Below the pieces are notes generated by a model. It searched no databases. It had not been told where the DNA came from and was given only the letters and a program-made list of their open reading frames with translations. Of a stretch of 64,000 nucleotides of DNA, positions 33,413 through 41,660 are shown piece after piece. The stretch covers positions 1 through 64,000 of the forward strand of contig CAZKYI010000008.1 of the NCBI GenBank assembly GCA_964557005.1. Direction: 5' to 3'. A program made the position numbers and the translations under genes. Source of the stretch: JBECKS01 sp964557005. GTDB taxonomy: Bacteria > Pseudomonadota > Gammaproteobacteria > Pseudomonadales > JBECKS01. Every line of letters starts with the position of its first letter. The stretch's first letter is position 1.

Positions 33413-34141
33413 ATGAACGAAAATGATATACCTACCAACAGCAGTTCCCCAAAAAAGAAATCGAATCTATCGGGAATGCTTCTGGAAATAGCAATCAGTG
33501 TTTTGCTACCCACTTTGATTTTAAAAAAACTCAGCGGAGATGATTCACTGGGTGCGATGTGGGCGCTGGTATTTGCACTTGCGCTGCCGTTGAGTTTTGG
33601 TTTCTATCAATTTTTAAAAGCGCAAAAATTTGGTTTTATCCCGATTCTTGGCTTTATCAACATCTTGCTGACAGGAGGCATCGGTTTGCTGGAACTGGAT
33701 TCGGGATATATTGCAATCAAGGAAGCTGCTATTCCGTTAATCATTGCGATTTTAACGCTTGCTTCTCTTAAAACGCCTTATCCACTGGTGAAAACCTTCC
33801 TCTATAATGACATGGTTTTGCAAATTGAAAAAATCAATGCCGCACTTACGCACAAAAATAATTTCCCTGCGTTTGAGCAAACCCTGAACAATGCAACCTA
33901 TATGCTGGCCAGTTCTTTTCTGCTTTCAAGCATACTCAATTATGCGCTTGCCAAAGTCATTGTGACTGCGGCTTCCGGCACACCTGAATTTAATGATCAA
34001 CTGGGCACCATGAATCTGTTAAGTTATCCAGTGATTGTACTGCCCTGCATGGTAATCACTATGGGTACGCTGTTTTATTTATTTAAGCGCATACAGGAAT
34101 TAACCGGATATAAACTGGAAGAGATTCTTAACGAGGTATAA
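33413..34141 (+). CDS. VC0807-type integral membrane protein
   Basis: 242 aa from the ATG at 33413. A short polar N-terminus is followed by about six hydrophobic segments, with conserved-looking ILKKLSGDDSLGAMWAL, LTGGIGLLELDSGYIAIKEAAIP and TPYPLVKTFLYND. It resembles the VC0807 family of unknown function. It is divergent from the PHP gene and six bases before yciI, the place where yciB/ispZ often stands in related genomes. Confidence 0.75.
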   Translation: MNENDIPTNSSSPKKKSNLSGMLLEIAISVLLPTLILKKLSGDDSLGAMWALVFALALPLSFGFYQFLKAQKFGFIPILGFINILLTGGIGLLELDSGYIAIKEAAIPLIIAILTLASLKTPYPLVKTFLYNDMVLQIEKINAALTHKNNFPAFEQTLNNATYMLASSFLLSSILNYALAKVIVTAASGTPEFNDQLGTMNLLSYPVIVLPCMVITMGTLFYLFKRIQELTGYKLEEILNEV

Positions 34142-34147
34142 AGCAAA

Positions 34148-34447
34148 ATGTTATATGCAATTATTGCTACCGATGTTGAAAACAGTTTAAGCAAACGTCT
34201 GGCTGCTCGCCCCGCACATCTGCAACGCCTCGAATTACTCAAGCAACAAGGAAAATTGATTCTTGCAGGCCCTCACCCTGCTATTGATACCAATGATTCG
34301 GGAGAAGCCGGCTTCACAGGCAGTCTGGTGGTTGCAGAATTTGCTTCACTGGAAGCTGCCCAAAGTTGGGCAGCAGCCGACCCCTATTGCACAGCGGGGG
34401 TTTATCACGAAGTGCTTGTCAAACCCTTCAAGCATGTACTACCTTAA
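34148..34447 (+). CDS. yciI: YciI-family protein
   Basis: 99 aa, ferredoxin-like dimeric alpha/beta barrel fold. MLYAIIATDVENSLSKRLAARPAHLQRL at the N-terminus and LILAGPHP in the middle carry the conserved His of the family. ADPYCTAGVY follows near residue 80. The enzymatic role is unknown. It follows the VC0807-type gene and precedes the SH3 protein gene. Confidence 0.92.
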   Translation: MLYAIIATDVENSLSKRLAARPAHLQRLELLKQQGKLILAGPHPAIDTNDSGEAGFTGSLVVAEFASLEAAQSWAAADPYCTAGVYHEVLVKPFKHVLP

Positions 34448-34488
34448 AACTGTTTAAATTTCCCCTAAAAAATAATCACGAGCACCTC

Positions 34489-35175
34489 ATGAATCTTATA
34501 AAAATCCTCAAACACACTTTTGTTACCAGCCTTGCATTGCTGGTGAGTTCCTACACTTTTTCGGATTCTGAAATTCGTTACATTGATGATACTTTGCGCG
34601 TTCCCATTCGTTCAGGCGCCAGTACCGAGCATAGAATCATTAATTTTCTTGATGGTGGCACCAAAGTTGAACAAAAACACCTCAATGAAAATGATGAGGA
34701 GTGGGCATTCATCGCCTTCTCCAATGACAGAGAAGGCTGGGTTCAAACCCGCTACCTTAAACGCACACCTGCAGCCAAAGAATTGCTTGCATTAAGCCAG
34801 CAGGAAGTGAGCAAATTAAAAGCAAGTAACAACGAGCAAAACCAGACCATTAAACAGTTACAGGCAGAACTTAAAACACTGCAAAAGCAATTCGATGAGC
34901 TCACCAAACACAGTGGCAAAACAGATAAAGAGCTGGAACATATTAAGGATATTTCCAAAAATGCCATTCGCCTTGATCACAACAACACGCAACTACTGGA
35001 AGAAAATCAATTATTAAAAGCTGCGCAGGAAGAGCATGAACAGCTCATTGTGAAGCTGGAAAACAAGCAGCAAAATACCGGTATGATCTACGGTGCGCTG
35101 GCCGTACTACTCGGCATTATTCTTGGATGGATTCTGCCCAAGCTCGGCGGAAAACGTAATGATGGCTGGGCTTGA
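34489..35175 (+). CDS. Exported SH3/coiled-coil protein with C-terminal TM (TIGR04211-like)
   Basis: 228 aa from the ATG at 34489 (signal peptide FVTSLALLVSSYTFS). A bacterial SH3 domain spans about 30-88 (VPIRSGAS..., EEWAFIAFSNDREGWVQTRYL). A coiled coil of Gln/Glu/Leu/Lys heptads spans about 90-195, and a C-terminal TM helix (GALAVLLGIILGWILPKLGG) ends in a basic tail. This is the architecture of YgiM-like proteins. It is probably envelope associated; the detailed role is unknown. Confidence 0.85.
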   Translation: MNLIKILKHTFVTSLALLVSSYTFSDSEIRYIDDTLRVPIRSGASTEHRIINFLDGGTKVEQKHLNENDEEWAFIAFSNDREGWVQTRYLKRTPAAKELLALSQQEVSKLKASNNEQNQTIKQLQAELKTLQKQFDELTKHSGKTDKELEHIKDISKNAIRLDHNNTQLLEENQLLKAAQEEHEQLIVKLENKQQNTGMIYGALAVLLGIILGWILPKLGGKRNDGWA

Positions 35176-35181
35176 TATAGC

Positions 35182-36006
35182 GTGTTGCCCTGTTTTCGAT
35201 ACTTAATCTCTATTCCCGTAAAGCTCGCTCTGGCGAGCTTTATTATTTTTTCATCCACACACCTGAATGCAGAAGGCATTGTTGTAAAAGCAGCAGACAA
35301 AGTTTTTCTCGAAAGCATTTCTTCGCACAAACAAAATTATGTGTTTCCTGCCACTTACAGAAACCACCAAGGTAACTACCAACAGAGTGAAATGATTTTT
35401 CAATTCAGTGCCAAGAAAATGGTATTTTTTGAAAATCTTTATATTGCCTACACTCAGGAAACTTTCTGGCAATTCATGGATACCGAAAATTCCCGCCCCA
35501 TGAGAGAAACCAATTACAATCCGGAAATATTTTATGACCTTCCTCCCGGCAGTTTTGAATTTAACCAAGGCGGTGTGCGTATAGGCACTGAGCATGAATC
35601 CAATGGACAAGGTTCACTCGCTTCAAGAAGCTGGAATCGCGCTTACCTCTGGCCTTACTGGTCAACCAAAAGCAGTGAATACAGTATAAAAATCTGGGTG
35701 CGATATCCTGAAGATGAAAAAAAATTTCCTGCCGACCCCAAAGGTGATGACAACCCTGACATTCACAAATATCTTGGTTATGGTGAATTTTATTTTTTCC
35801 ATGCCAGAAAAAAACAGCAATATCTTTCGGGTATGCTGCGAGGAAACACCGCAACAGGTAAGGGAGCTATTCAGCTCGACTACACCTGGCCATTAAGCAT
35901 GAAAGATACTTATTTTATTACACGTATCTTTTCTGGCTATGGAGAATCCCTGATTGACTATAACCAGTCAGTTGACAGGATTTCTCTCGGCTTTACCTTC
36001 AAATAA
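35182..36006 (+). CDS. pldA: Outer membrane phospholipase A (OMPLA)
   Basis: 274 aa. Signal peptide (LALASFIIFSSTHLNA, cleavage near 30) and a 12-strand beta-barrel pattern. The catalytic triad is in HESNGQ...SRSWNR: His138, Ser140, Asn152, with the same spacing as E. coli His142/Ser144/Asn156. The enzyme hydrolyses phospholipids that reach the outer leaflet. The start is GTG at 35182 with no good SD. A terminator-like hairpin lies within the signal-peptide codons. The gene converges on gloB. Confidence 0.93.
   Translation: MLPCFRYLISIPVKLALASFIIFSSTHLNAEGIVVKAADKVFLESISSHKQNYVFPATYRNHQGNYQQSEMIFQFSAKKMVFFENLYIAYTQETFWQFMDTENSRPMRETNYNPEIFYDLPPGSFEFNQGGVRIGTEHESNGQGSLASRSWNRAYLWPYWSTKSSEYSIKIWVRYPEDEKKFPADPKGDDNPDIHKYLGYGEFYFFHARKKQQYLSGMLRGNTATGKGAIQLDYTWPLSMKDTYFITRIFSGYGESLIDYNQSVDRISLGFTFK
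35220..35250 (+). terminator. Terminator-like hairpin inside the pldA signal-peptide region
   Basis: AAGCTCGC (35221-35228) pairs with GCGAGCTT (35233-35240) around TCTG, followed by TATTATTTTTTC. It would end transcripts from the upstream SH3-protein operon while also coding for VKLALASFIIF of PldA. Confidence 0.6.
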
Positions 36007-36017
36007 TTCAGCTGTGC

Positions 36018-36803
36018 TTACCAATGATCACACAGCGAACGTAAAGAAACAAAAACAGATTGCGGATCATGCTTTTGCTGGGGAAATTCCTGTTTCAAAC
36101 CAGCAATAATTTCTTCGCTGTCCAAACGCAAAAAAGCATTCATCTGCTTTTCCTGTGCCATTGTTGTGACCATGCGCGAATCCGCGTCTTGCTGAACGGC
36201 TTCATTCAACAATGCTCTTGCATAAGCATTGTTCGGTTCGCGGGATAAAGTGAATTCGAGATTATTGATGATGTAGTCATGCCCCGGATAAATTCTGGTT
36301 TCATCAGGCAACACAGCAAGCTGTTCCACAAATGTCTTGTACAAAATGTCGGCATTGCCACCAAAACGGCAGTTTCCAGCACCTGCATTAAACAGTGTAT
36401 CGCCACAAAACAACAAAGGTTCACCTGCTTCTGAAAACAAACAGACATGCGCCATGGTATGTCCAGGGGTATCCATCACTTTCAGCTTGATTGTTGTTCC
36501 CGCTTCTATGAAATCACCAGCTTTAACTGCAACATCAACATCAGGAATTTTTCCTACTGCATTGGCATGTGCATAAATTTTCGCACCTGTTGCAGCAACG
36601 ACTTCCGGATTCCCTTCGATATGATCATGGTGTTCGTGGGTGTTAATAATTTTGGTAATGCGTGCGCCTTGTTCCCTGGCTACTGCCAGACAACGCTTCG
36701 CATCAAGTGGGTCAAGTATGATGGCTTCATTGGTTTTTTCGCATACAAGAAGATGGCAGTAATTGCGCAAACCATTATCCATGTAAATTCTTGTAACGCG
36801 CAT
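36018..36803 (-). CDS. gloB: Hydroxyacylglutathione hydrolase (glyoxalase II)-like
   Basis: 261-aa metallo-beta-lactamase-fold hydrolase. NTHEHHDHIEGN is the THxHxDH metal motif (about 54-65). PGHTMAHVC, LFCGDTLFNAGAGNCRF and YPGHDYI supply further ligands. The C-terminal helical part (QEKQMNAFLRLDSEEI) resembles the glutathione-binding domain of GloB. It would hydrolyse S-lactoylglutathione. The match to GloB is good but some substrate-domain residues differ, so a broader thioesterase role remains possible. Confidence 0.85.
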   Translation of the reverse strand: MRVTRIYMDNGLRNYCHLLVCEKTNEAIILDPLDAKRCLAVAREQGARITKIINTHEHHDHIEGNPEVVAATGAKIYAHANAVGKIPDVDVAVKAGDFIEAGTTIKLKVMDTPGHTMAHVCLFSEAGEPLLFCGDTLFNAGAGNCRFGGNADILYKTFVEQLAVLPDETRIYPGHDYIINNLEFTLSREPNNAYARALLNEAVQQDADSRMVTTMAQEKQMNAFLRLDSEEIIAGLKQEFPQQKHDPQSVFVSLRSLCDHW

Positions 36804-36847
36804 TCGCTTCTGATTTTTCCTTCCACTTTTTCCTTTATAGAATCCTG

Positions 36848-37081
36848 TTATTTGGAAGCATCATAAAAACTGGCTGTGGATTCTTTGTTTGCGGATTGCT
36901 CTGTTACCTCTTCGCACTTGAGGCGGTCACCCCCACAGATTTCACAAGCCGTATTCATTCCCAAGGCAGCCATACCACCACAAGAACCTTTAATGGGTTT
37001 GTTTTGAAAAATAACGCCTATGGACATTGCCGCGACAGCGGCACCCATCACTAAAAATGAAATAACAATCGTCAGCAACAT
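36848..37081 (-). CDS. nqrM: Na+-NQR maturation protein NqrM
   Basis: 77 aa. An N-terminal TM helix (LLTIVISFLVMGAAVAAMSIGV) is followed by four conserved Cys in GSCGG, ACEICGG and LKCEE. This is the DUF539/NqrM pattern; NqrM is required to assemble the membrane Fe centre of Na+-NQR. Last gene after apbE downstream of nqrABCDEF, as in other gammaproteobacteria. Confidence 0.93.
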   Translation of the reverse strand: MLLTIVISFLVMGAAVAAMSIGVIFQNKPIKGSCGGMAALGMNTACEICGGDRLKCEEVTEQSANKESTASFYDASK

Positions 37082-37116
37082 ACATTCACCTTCCCACAGC
37101 TAAACGCTTGAAAAAA

Positions 37117-38232
37117 CTATAAAGGATTGCTCGCCTGAACAAAAGGCTGCATGGCCTTGGAAGCGAGATGTTTGAAATTCTCGCCTTCGCGCACCAGTAA
37201 CAACACAGCCAGTTGCTCACGATCCGCAAGTTCCAGTGCTTTTGTAGAATCAAGAACCATCATCGCTGTAGCCAGCGCATCGGCATACATACAGGAACTG
37301 TGGAGCACTGTCACCGATGCCAGATTATGCTCAACCGGCTTGCCTGTTGCAGGGTTAATGGTATGAGAATAGATTTTTCCATCATGTTCAAAATAATTGC
37401 GATAATCGCCTGAACTGGCAATCGCAATGTCTTTTAGTTCAAGTACGCCTTCTATCGACCGTGAAAGCGGATGCAATTCAGGTTTTTCCACTGCTACCTT
37501 CCAGGCTGCTTGCCCCTCCTTGGTGCCAGAAGCTCTGAGTTCTCCGCCAATTTCTACCAGAAAATTATTGATACCCTTTGCTTTTAACAGCTCGGCCATC
37601 TGATCAACCGCATAACCTTTGGCAATGGCTGATAAATCCAGATAAAGCGCTTTCTCCTTGAGCGCTCTGCCCTGTTCGCTATCGAGTTTCAAATAACGTA
37701 TACCCACCTGCTTAAGTGCTTCGTTTATAGCCTGATCATCAGGTATTTTCTGGGCATGAAAATCAGGGCCAAAACCCCAAAGATTAACCAAGGGGCCAAC
37801 GCTAATATCAAAAGCACCTTCACTTAAGTTTGAAATATCCTGAGCTGTACGGAGCACCAAAAATAATTCTTCATCCAGCTTTTGCCACTCATTCACGGGC
37901 GACTGATTGAATTTTGAAAGATCAGAATCCTTGCGATAGGTAGACATATTCTGTTCGATTTCTTCAAGGCGTTGTGCAAGCTGCGCTTTAAGCAACTCAG
38001 GTTTTAACTCATCAGCATGGCTTGTTTTGCCATCCTGTTTCGGCAGGAAATACAGCACCGAATAAGTCGTACCCATGCTCACACCTGAAAATTTCAGCAC
38101 TTGTGATGAATCTGTTTTTGATGAGCAGGCAGAAAAACCCAGCAGGCATAAACAAAAAAGCCCTAATGTAAAACTTAGGGCTTTCTGATTTTTTATAGTC
38201 AGTGGCTTCAAAACACTATCCGCCAAAGTCAT
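37117..38232 (-). CDS. apbE: FAD:protein FMN transferase (lipoprotein)
   Basis: 371 aa from the ATG at 38232, which overlaps nqrF by 17 bases. A TTG at 38211 with GGCGGA upstream is an alternative. Signal peptide with lipobox FSAC. Conserved segments: GVSMGTTYSV, DLSAIAKGYAVD, FLVEIGGELRASG and HTINPATGKPV, with DALATAMMV near the C-terminus. ApbE attaches FMN to the Thr of SGAT motifs in NqrB and NqrC, both encoded just upstream. The signal-peptide codons contain a terminator-like hairpin. Confidence 0.95.
   Translation of the reverse strand: MTLADSVLKPLTIKNQKALSFTLGLFCLCLLGFSACSSKTDSSQVLKFSGVSMGTTYSVLYFLPKQDGKTSHADELKPELLKAQLAQRLEEIEQNMSTYRKDSDLSKFNQSPVNEWQKLDEELFLVLRTAQDISNLSEGAFDISVGPLVNLWGFGPDFHAQKIPDDQAINEALKQVGIRYLKLDSEQGRALKEKALYLDLSAIAKGYAVDQMAELLKAKGINNFLVEIGGELRASGTKEGQAAWKVAVEKPELHPLSRSIEGVLELKDIAIASSGDYRNYFEHDGKIYSHTINPATGKPVEHNLASVTVLHSSCMYADALATAMMVLDSTKALELADREQLAVLLLVREGENFKHLASKAMQPFVQASNPL
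38153..38184 (-). terminator. Terminator-like hairpin within the apbE signal-peptide region
   Basis: Minus strand: AAAGCCCTAA (38184-38175) and TTAGGGCTTT (38166-38157) form a 10-bp stem with an 8-base loop, followed by TTTGTTT. It lies 35-70 bases after the nqrF stop, inside apbE, and would reduce apbE/nqrM transcription relative to nqrA-F. Confidence 0.65.
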
Positions 38233-39445
38233 CAAGGAAAATACTGCTGCGTTCAACACCCAACTCTTCCAACATATTGATAACCGCCGAGTTCATCATG
38301 GGAGGGCCACACATATAGAATTCACAGTCTTCTGGAGCAGGATGATTTTTCAAATACTGCTCATACAGAACATTATGTATAAATCCTTTCAGGCCTTGCC
38401 AGTTGTCTTCAGGAAGTGGATCGGACAACGCCGCATGCCATTCAAAATTTTCATTATTGGCTGCCAGCTCATCATATTCTTCGGAATAGAACATCTCGCG
38501 CAAGCTTCGCGCACCGTACCAGAAAGTAATCTTGCGATCGGTATGAATGCGCTTTAATTGATCAAAAATATGAGAACGCATCGGTGCCATACCTGCACCA
38601 CCACCTATAAACACCATTTCTGCTTTGGTTTCCTTGGCAAAGAATTCACCAAAGGGACCATAAACGGTCATCTTGTCACCTGGCTTCAAGCTGAAAACAT
38701 AGGAAGACATTTTCCCTGGAGGAAAGCTGCTGCCTGGCGGAGGCGAAGCAATTCTGATATTGAATTTCAAAATCCCCTTTTCTTCAGGATAGTTCGCCAT
38801 AGAGTAAGCGCGCTGAATGGTTTCCTTGACCTCGGAAACATTATCCCAAACCTTGAAGCGATCCCAATCACCATGATATTCCTTGGGAATATCAAAGCTT
38901 TTGTAATCCACTTTATGTGGTGGCGCTTCCAACTGCATATAACCACCCGCTCTGAAGGGAACCGCCTCACCCTCTGGTAATTTAAGCACCAGCTCCTTAA
39001 TGAAGGTGGCAACATTGTCATTTGAAACAACTTCACATTCCCATTTCTTGACACCAAAACAGGATTCTTCTACTTCAATCTCCATATCCTGTTTAACTGC
39101 TACCTGACAGGATAAACGCCATCCATCTTTAATTTCCCGTTTATTGAAATGTGCTTCTTCGGTTGGCAGCACATCACCTCCACCATTAAAAATACGCACC
39201 CTGCACTGGGCACAGGTGCCACCACCACCACAGGCAGAGGACACAAATATTTTTTTATCAGCCAATGCGCCTAATAATTTGCCACCGGTAGAGACTTCAA
39301 TGGTTTTTTCGGGATCATGATTAATATGAACGGTGACATTACCGCTACTCACCAGCTTTGAACGTGCACCCAGAATAAAAAGCACCATCGCTAGTACCAG
39401 ACCGGTAAATATGAGCACACCAAAAATTATTTCAACATCAATCAT
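38216..39445 (-). CDS. nqrF: Na+-NQR subunit F (NADH dehydrogenase)
   Basis: 409 aa. N-terminal TM helix (IIFGVLIFTGLVLAMVLFI), then a 2Fe-2S ferredoxin domain with Cys72, Cys78, Cys81 and Cys113 (SACGGGGTCAQC and SCQV). A ferredoxin-NADP-reductase-like FAD/NADH module follows (RAYSMANYP, FIGGGAGMAPMRS, YMCGPPMM, C-terminal FLDDFGG). It accepts electrons from NADH on the cytoplasmic side. Sixth gene of the nqr operon. Confidence 0.98.
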   Translation of the reverse strand: MIDVEIIFGVLIFTGLVLAMVLFILGARSKLVSSGNVTVHINHDPEKTIEVSTGGKLLGALADKKIFVSSACGGGGTCAQCRVRIFNGGGDVLPTEEAHFNKREIKDGWRLSCQVAVKQDMEIEVEESCFGVKKWECEVVSNDNVATFIKELVLKLPEGEAVPFRAGGYMQLEAPPHKVDYKSFDIPKEYHGDWDRFKVWDNVSEVKETIQRAYSMANYPEEKGILKFNIRIASPPPGSSFPPGKMSSYVFSLKPGDKMTVYGPFGEFFAKETKAEMVFIGGGAGMAPMRSHIFDQLKRIHTDRKITFWYGARSLREMFYSEEYDELAANNENFEWHAALSDPLPEDNWQGLKGFIHNVLYEQYLKNHPAPEDCEFYMCGPPMMNSAVINMLEELGVERSSIFLDDFGG

Positions 39446-39496
39446 TCAATCAAATCTCTTTGCAGCAAGCCTAGGACATCGGTTCCAACCAATCCA

Positions 39497-40108
39497 CTAA
39501 ATCTGAATACCTGAAAATGACATAAAGCCCAGGGACATCAGACCCACAGAAATAAAAACGATACCCAGACCACGCAAACCATCAGGGACATCACAATATT
39601 TCATTTTTTCGCGAATACCAGCTAACAAAACAATGGCTAATGCCCAGCTAATCCCTGCACCCACACCGAAAACCGTACTTTCTACAAACGTGTAATCACG
39701 TTCCACCATAAACAGGGTGCCACCGAAGATGGCGCAATGCACAGTAATCAGGGGTAGAAAAATACCCAAGGCGTTATAAAGTACCGGAACATATTTATCG
39801 AGAATCATTTCCAGCACCTGCGTCACCGCAGCAATCACGCCAATATAAGTCACCAGACCGAGAAAACTTAAATCCACCTCCGGATAACCAGCCCAGGCCA
39901 ATGCACCTTCTTTCAACAAATAATGATATAACACATTGTTTAATGGGACGGTGACAGCAAGAATAACAACAACCGTCATCCCAAGCATGATAGCTGTCTG
40001 TATTTTTTTGGAAATGGCAAGAAAAGTGCACATGCCCAGAAAAAAAGCCAAAGCCATATTTTCAACAAATACGGCTCTGATAAATAAACTGATGTAATGT
40101 TCAATCAT
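39497..40108 (-). CDS. nqrE: Na+-NQR subunit E
   Basis: 203-aa membrane protein with six TM helices, homologous to NqrD/RnfA. The N-terminal half contains FLGMCTFLAISK, which carries one of the Cys ligands of the intramembrane Fe centre shared with NqrD. It lies 21 bases after nqrD. Part of the Na+ pathway and the electron bridge between NqrF and NqrB/C. Confidence 0.97.
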   Translation of the reverse strand: MIEHYISLFIRAVFVENMALAFFLGMCTFLAISKKIQTAIMLGMTVVVILAVTVPLNNVLYHYLLKEGALAWAGYPEVDLSFLGLVTYIGVIAAVTQVLEMILDKYVPVLYNALGIFLPLITVHCAIFGGTLFMVERDYTFVESTVFGVGAGISWALAIVLLAGIREKMKYCDVPDGLRGLGIVFISVGLMSLGFMSFSGIQI

Positions 40109-40129
40109 GTACTGTCACCCCAACCAGAT

Positions 40130-40804
40130 TCAGTGTGTACTTTGCACCTTGGAATGCGCTGCAATTTTGAAATCAGCTTTTTCCACCTGCTCTTTCTTAT
40201 AGGTACGCAAACCCCAGATAATAAAACCTATCAGGAAAAAGGCACTTGGTGGCAATAACATTAAGCCATTCGGGACATACCAACCGCCATCATTCACCAA
40301 GGGCAGAATTTCGACACCAAACAAACGTCCTGAACCGAACAGCTCACGAATGAAACCCAAGGTCAGCAACAAGACACTGTAACCCAGACCATTACCAAAA
40401 CCGTCCAGAAAACTGGGAATTGGAGGGTTCTTCATGGCATAGGCTTCGACCCTACCCATAACAATACAGTTGGTAATGATCAGACCAACAAAGACCGACA
40501 GTTCCTTGCTGAGCACATAAGCGTAGGCTTTCAGGAACTGATCCACCACAATCACCAGCGCAGAAATCACCACCACTTGTGCAATCATGCGAATGGAAGA
40601 CGGGATATGATTACGAATAATACTGACAAAAAAACAGGAGAAAGCTGTCACCAATGTCAAAGAAATACACATGGTAATGGTTGCTTTTAAATTACTGGTC
40701 ACCGCCAGTGCCGAACAAATACCCAGAATTTGCAGTGCAATAGGGTTGTTATCCAGAATAGGGCTGAATAATAACGTTTTGGAGCTGGTTTTATTTTCTG
40801 CCAC
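40130..40804 (-). CDS. nqrD: Na+-NQR subunit D
   Basis: 224-aa membrane protein with six TM helices. NPIALQILGICSALAVTSNL and LIITNCIVMGRVEAYAMKN contain the conserved Cys residues that form, with NqrE, the membrane Fe site. It is followed by nqrE. Its C-terminus (KADFKIAAHSKVQSTH) is polar and cytoplasmic. Confidence 0.97.
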   Translation of the reverse strand: MAENKTSSKTLLFSPILDNNPIALQILGICSALAVTSNLKATITMCISLTLVTAFSCFFVSIIRNHIPSSIRMIAQVVVISALVIVVDQFLKAYAYVLSKELSVFVGLIITNCIVMGRVEAYAMKNPPIPSFLDGFGNGLGYSVLLLTLGFIRELFGSGRLFGVEILPLVNDGGWYVPNGLMLLPPSAFFLIGFIIWGLRTYKKEQVEKADFKIAAHSKVQSTH

Positions 40805-40835
40805 AGTAACCTCGCTGAAAACAATTCACTTCGAT

Positions 40836-41660
40836 TTAGTTGAAAAATACATCGCTTGCATCATCTGCTTCACCGGAGACACCATCAAGCCGCTCAGCCA
40901 GCTTGTCCAGGTAAGGGCCGAAACCATGCTCACCCATCCAGAAGGCTATCAAGTGACTGACACCATTAGAAGTTATAGTGGCACCTGACAATCCGTCAAC
41001 AAAGTGTTCCTGCTCATAGGCAATCTCGGAATTCACTGTGCCCTTTTTCAAACGGGCAGCCACATGCCCCTGTTCATCAAATATTTTTTTACCGAGCCAC
41101 TGAGCTTTCCATCTGGGATTATCCACTTCAGCGCCCAAGCCCGGAGTTTCAGCATGGTCATAAAAAGTCAAACCGGCAACCGTATTCAAATCACCTTCCA
41201 GTGCCAGAAATCCGTACATGGTTGACCACAGACCATAACCGGATATGGGCAGAATCAGAATTTTCAGACGACCTTCAGCATCATAAGCCTGATAGACCTC
41301 TGCATAAACAGGACGGCGTTTTAAACTGGCAATATCAATATTGGCGGGAATCGCAACACTCAGTTCAGGATTTCTCTGTGCCTGACGCTGATCATAAGTC
41401 GCCACATCAATCTCATCCCCTGCATACAATCCGGTTTCGATATGCACAATACGCTTTTCAATATGTGCAAACTGTTCCGTCACACTTTTGTTGCTGTCAT
41501 ACAAACCAGTGGCAAGCAGAATATTTTTTTGTTTATCGAGTAATTTGTTAGCTTGCTGTGCCGGTTTCAACATGACTGCCGCAACCGATACCAGGATAGA
41601 ACAACCAAGGCATAGCAACACGGTAACCAGAAGGGTTTTGCTGATGGAGTCATTGGACAT
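40836..41660 (-). CDS. nqrC: Na+-NQR subunit C (covalent FMN)
   Basis: 274 aa from the ATG at 41660, chosen because GGAGG precedes it and the protein then begins MSNDSISKTLL. One N-terminal TM helix (about 9-30) and a periplasmic FMN-binding domain. DGLSGATITS carries the flavinylation site Thr228. The gene overlaps nqrB by 11 bases. ApbE, encoded in the same cluster, would attach the FMN. Confidence 0.97.
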   Translation of the reverse strand: MSNDSISKTLLVTVLLCLGCSILVSVAAVMLKPAQQANKLLDKQKNILLATGLYDSNKSVTEQFAHIEKRIVHIETGLYAGDEIDVATYDQRQAQRNPELSVAIPANIDIASLKRRPVYAEVYQAYDAEGRLKILILPISGYGLWSTMYGFLALEGDLNTVAGLTFYDHAETPGLGAEVDNPRWKAQWLGKKIFDEQGHVAARLKKGTVNSEIAYEQEHFVDGLSGATITSNGVSHLIAFWMGEHGFGPYLDKLAERLDGVSGEADDASDVFFN

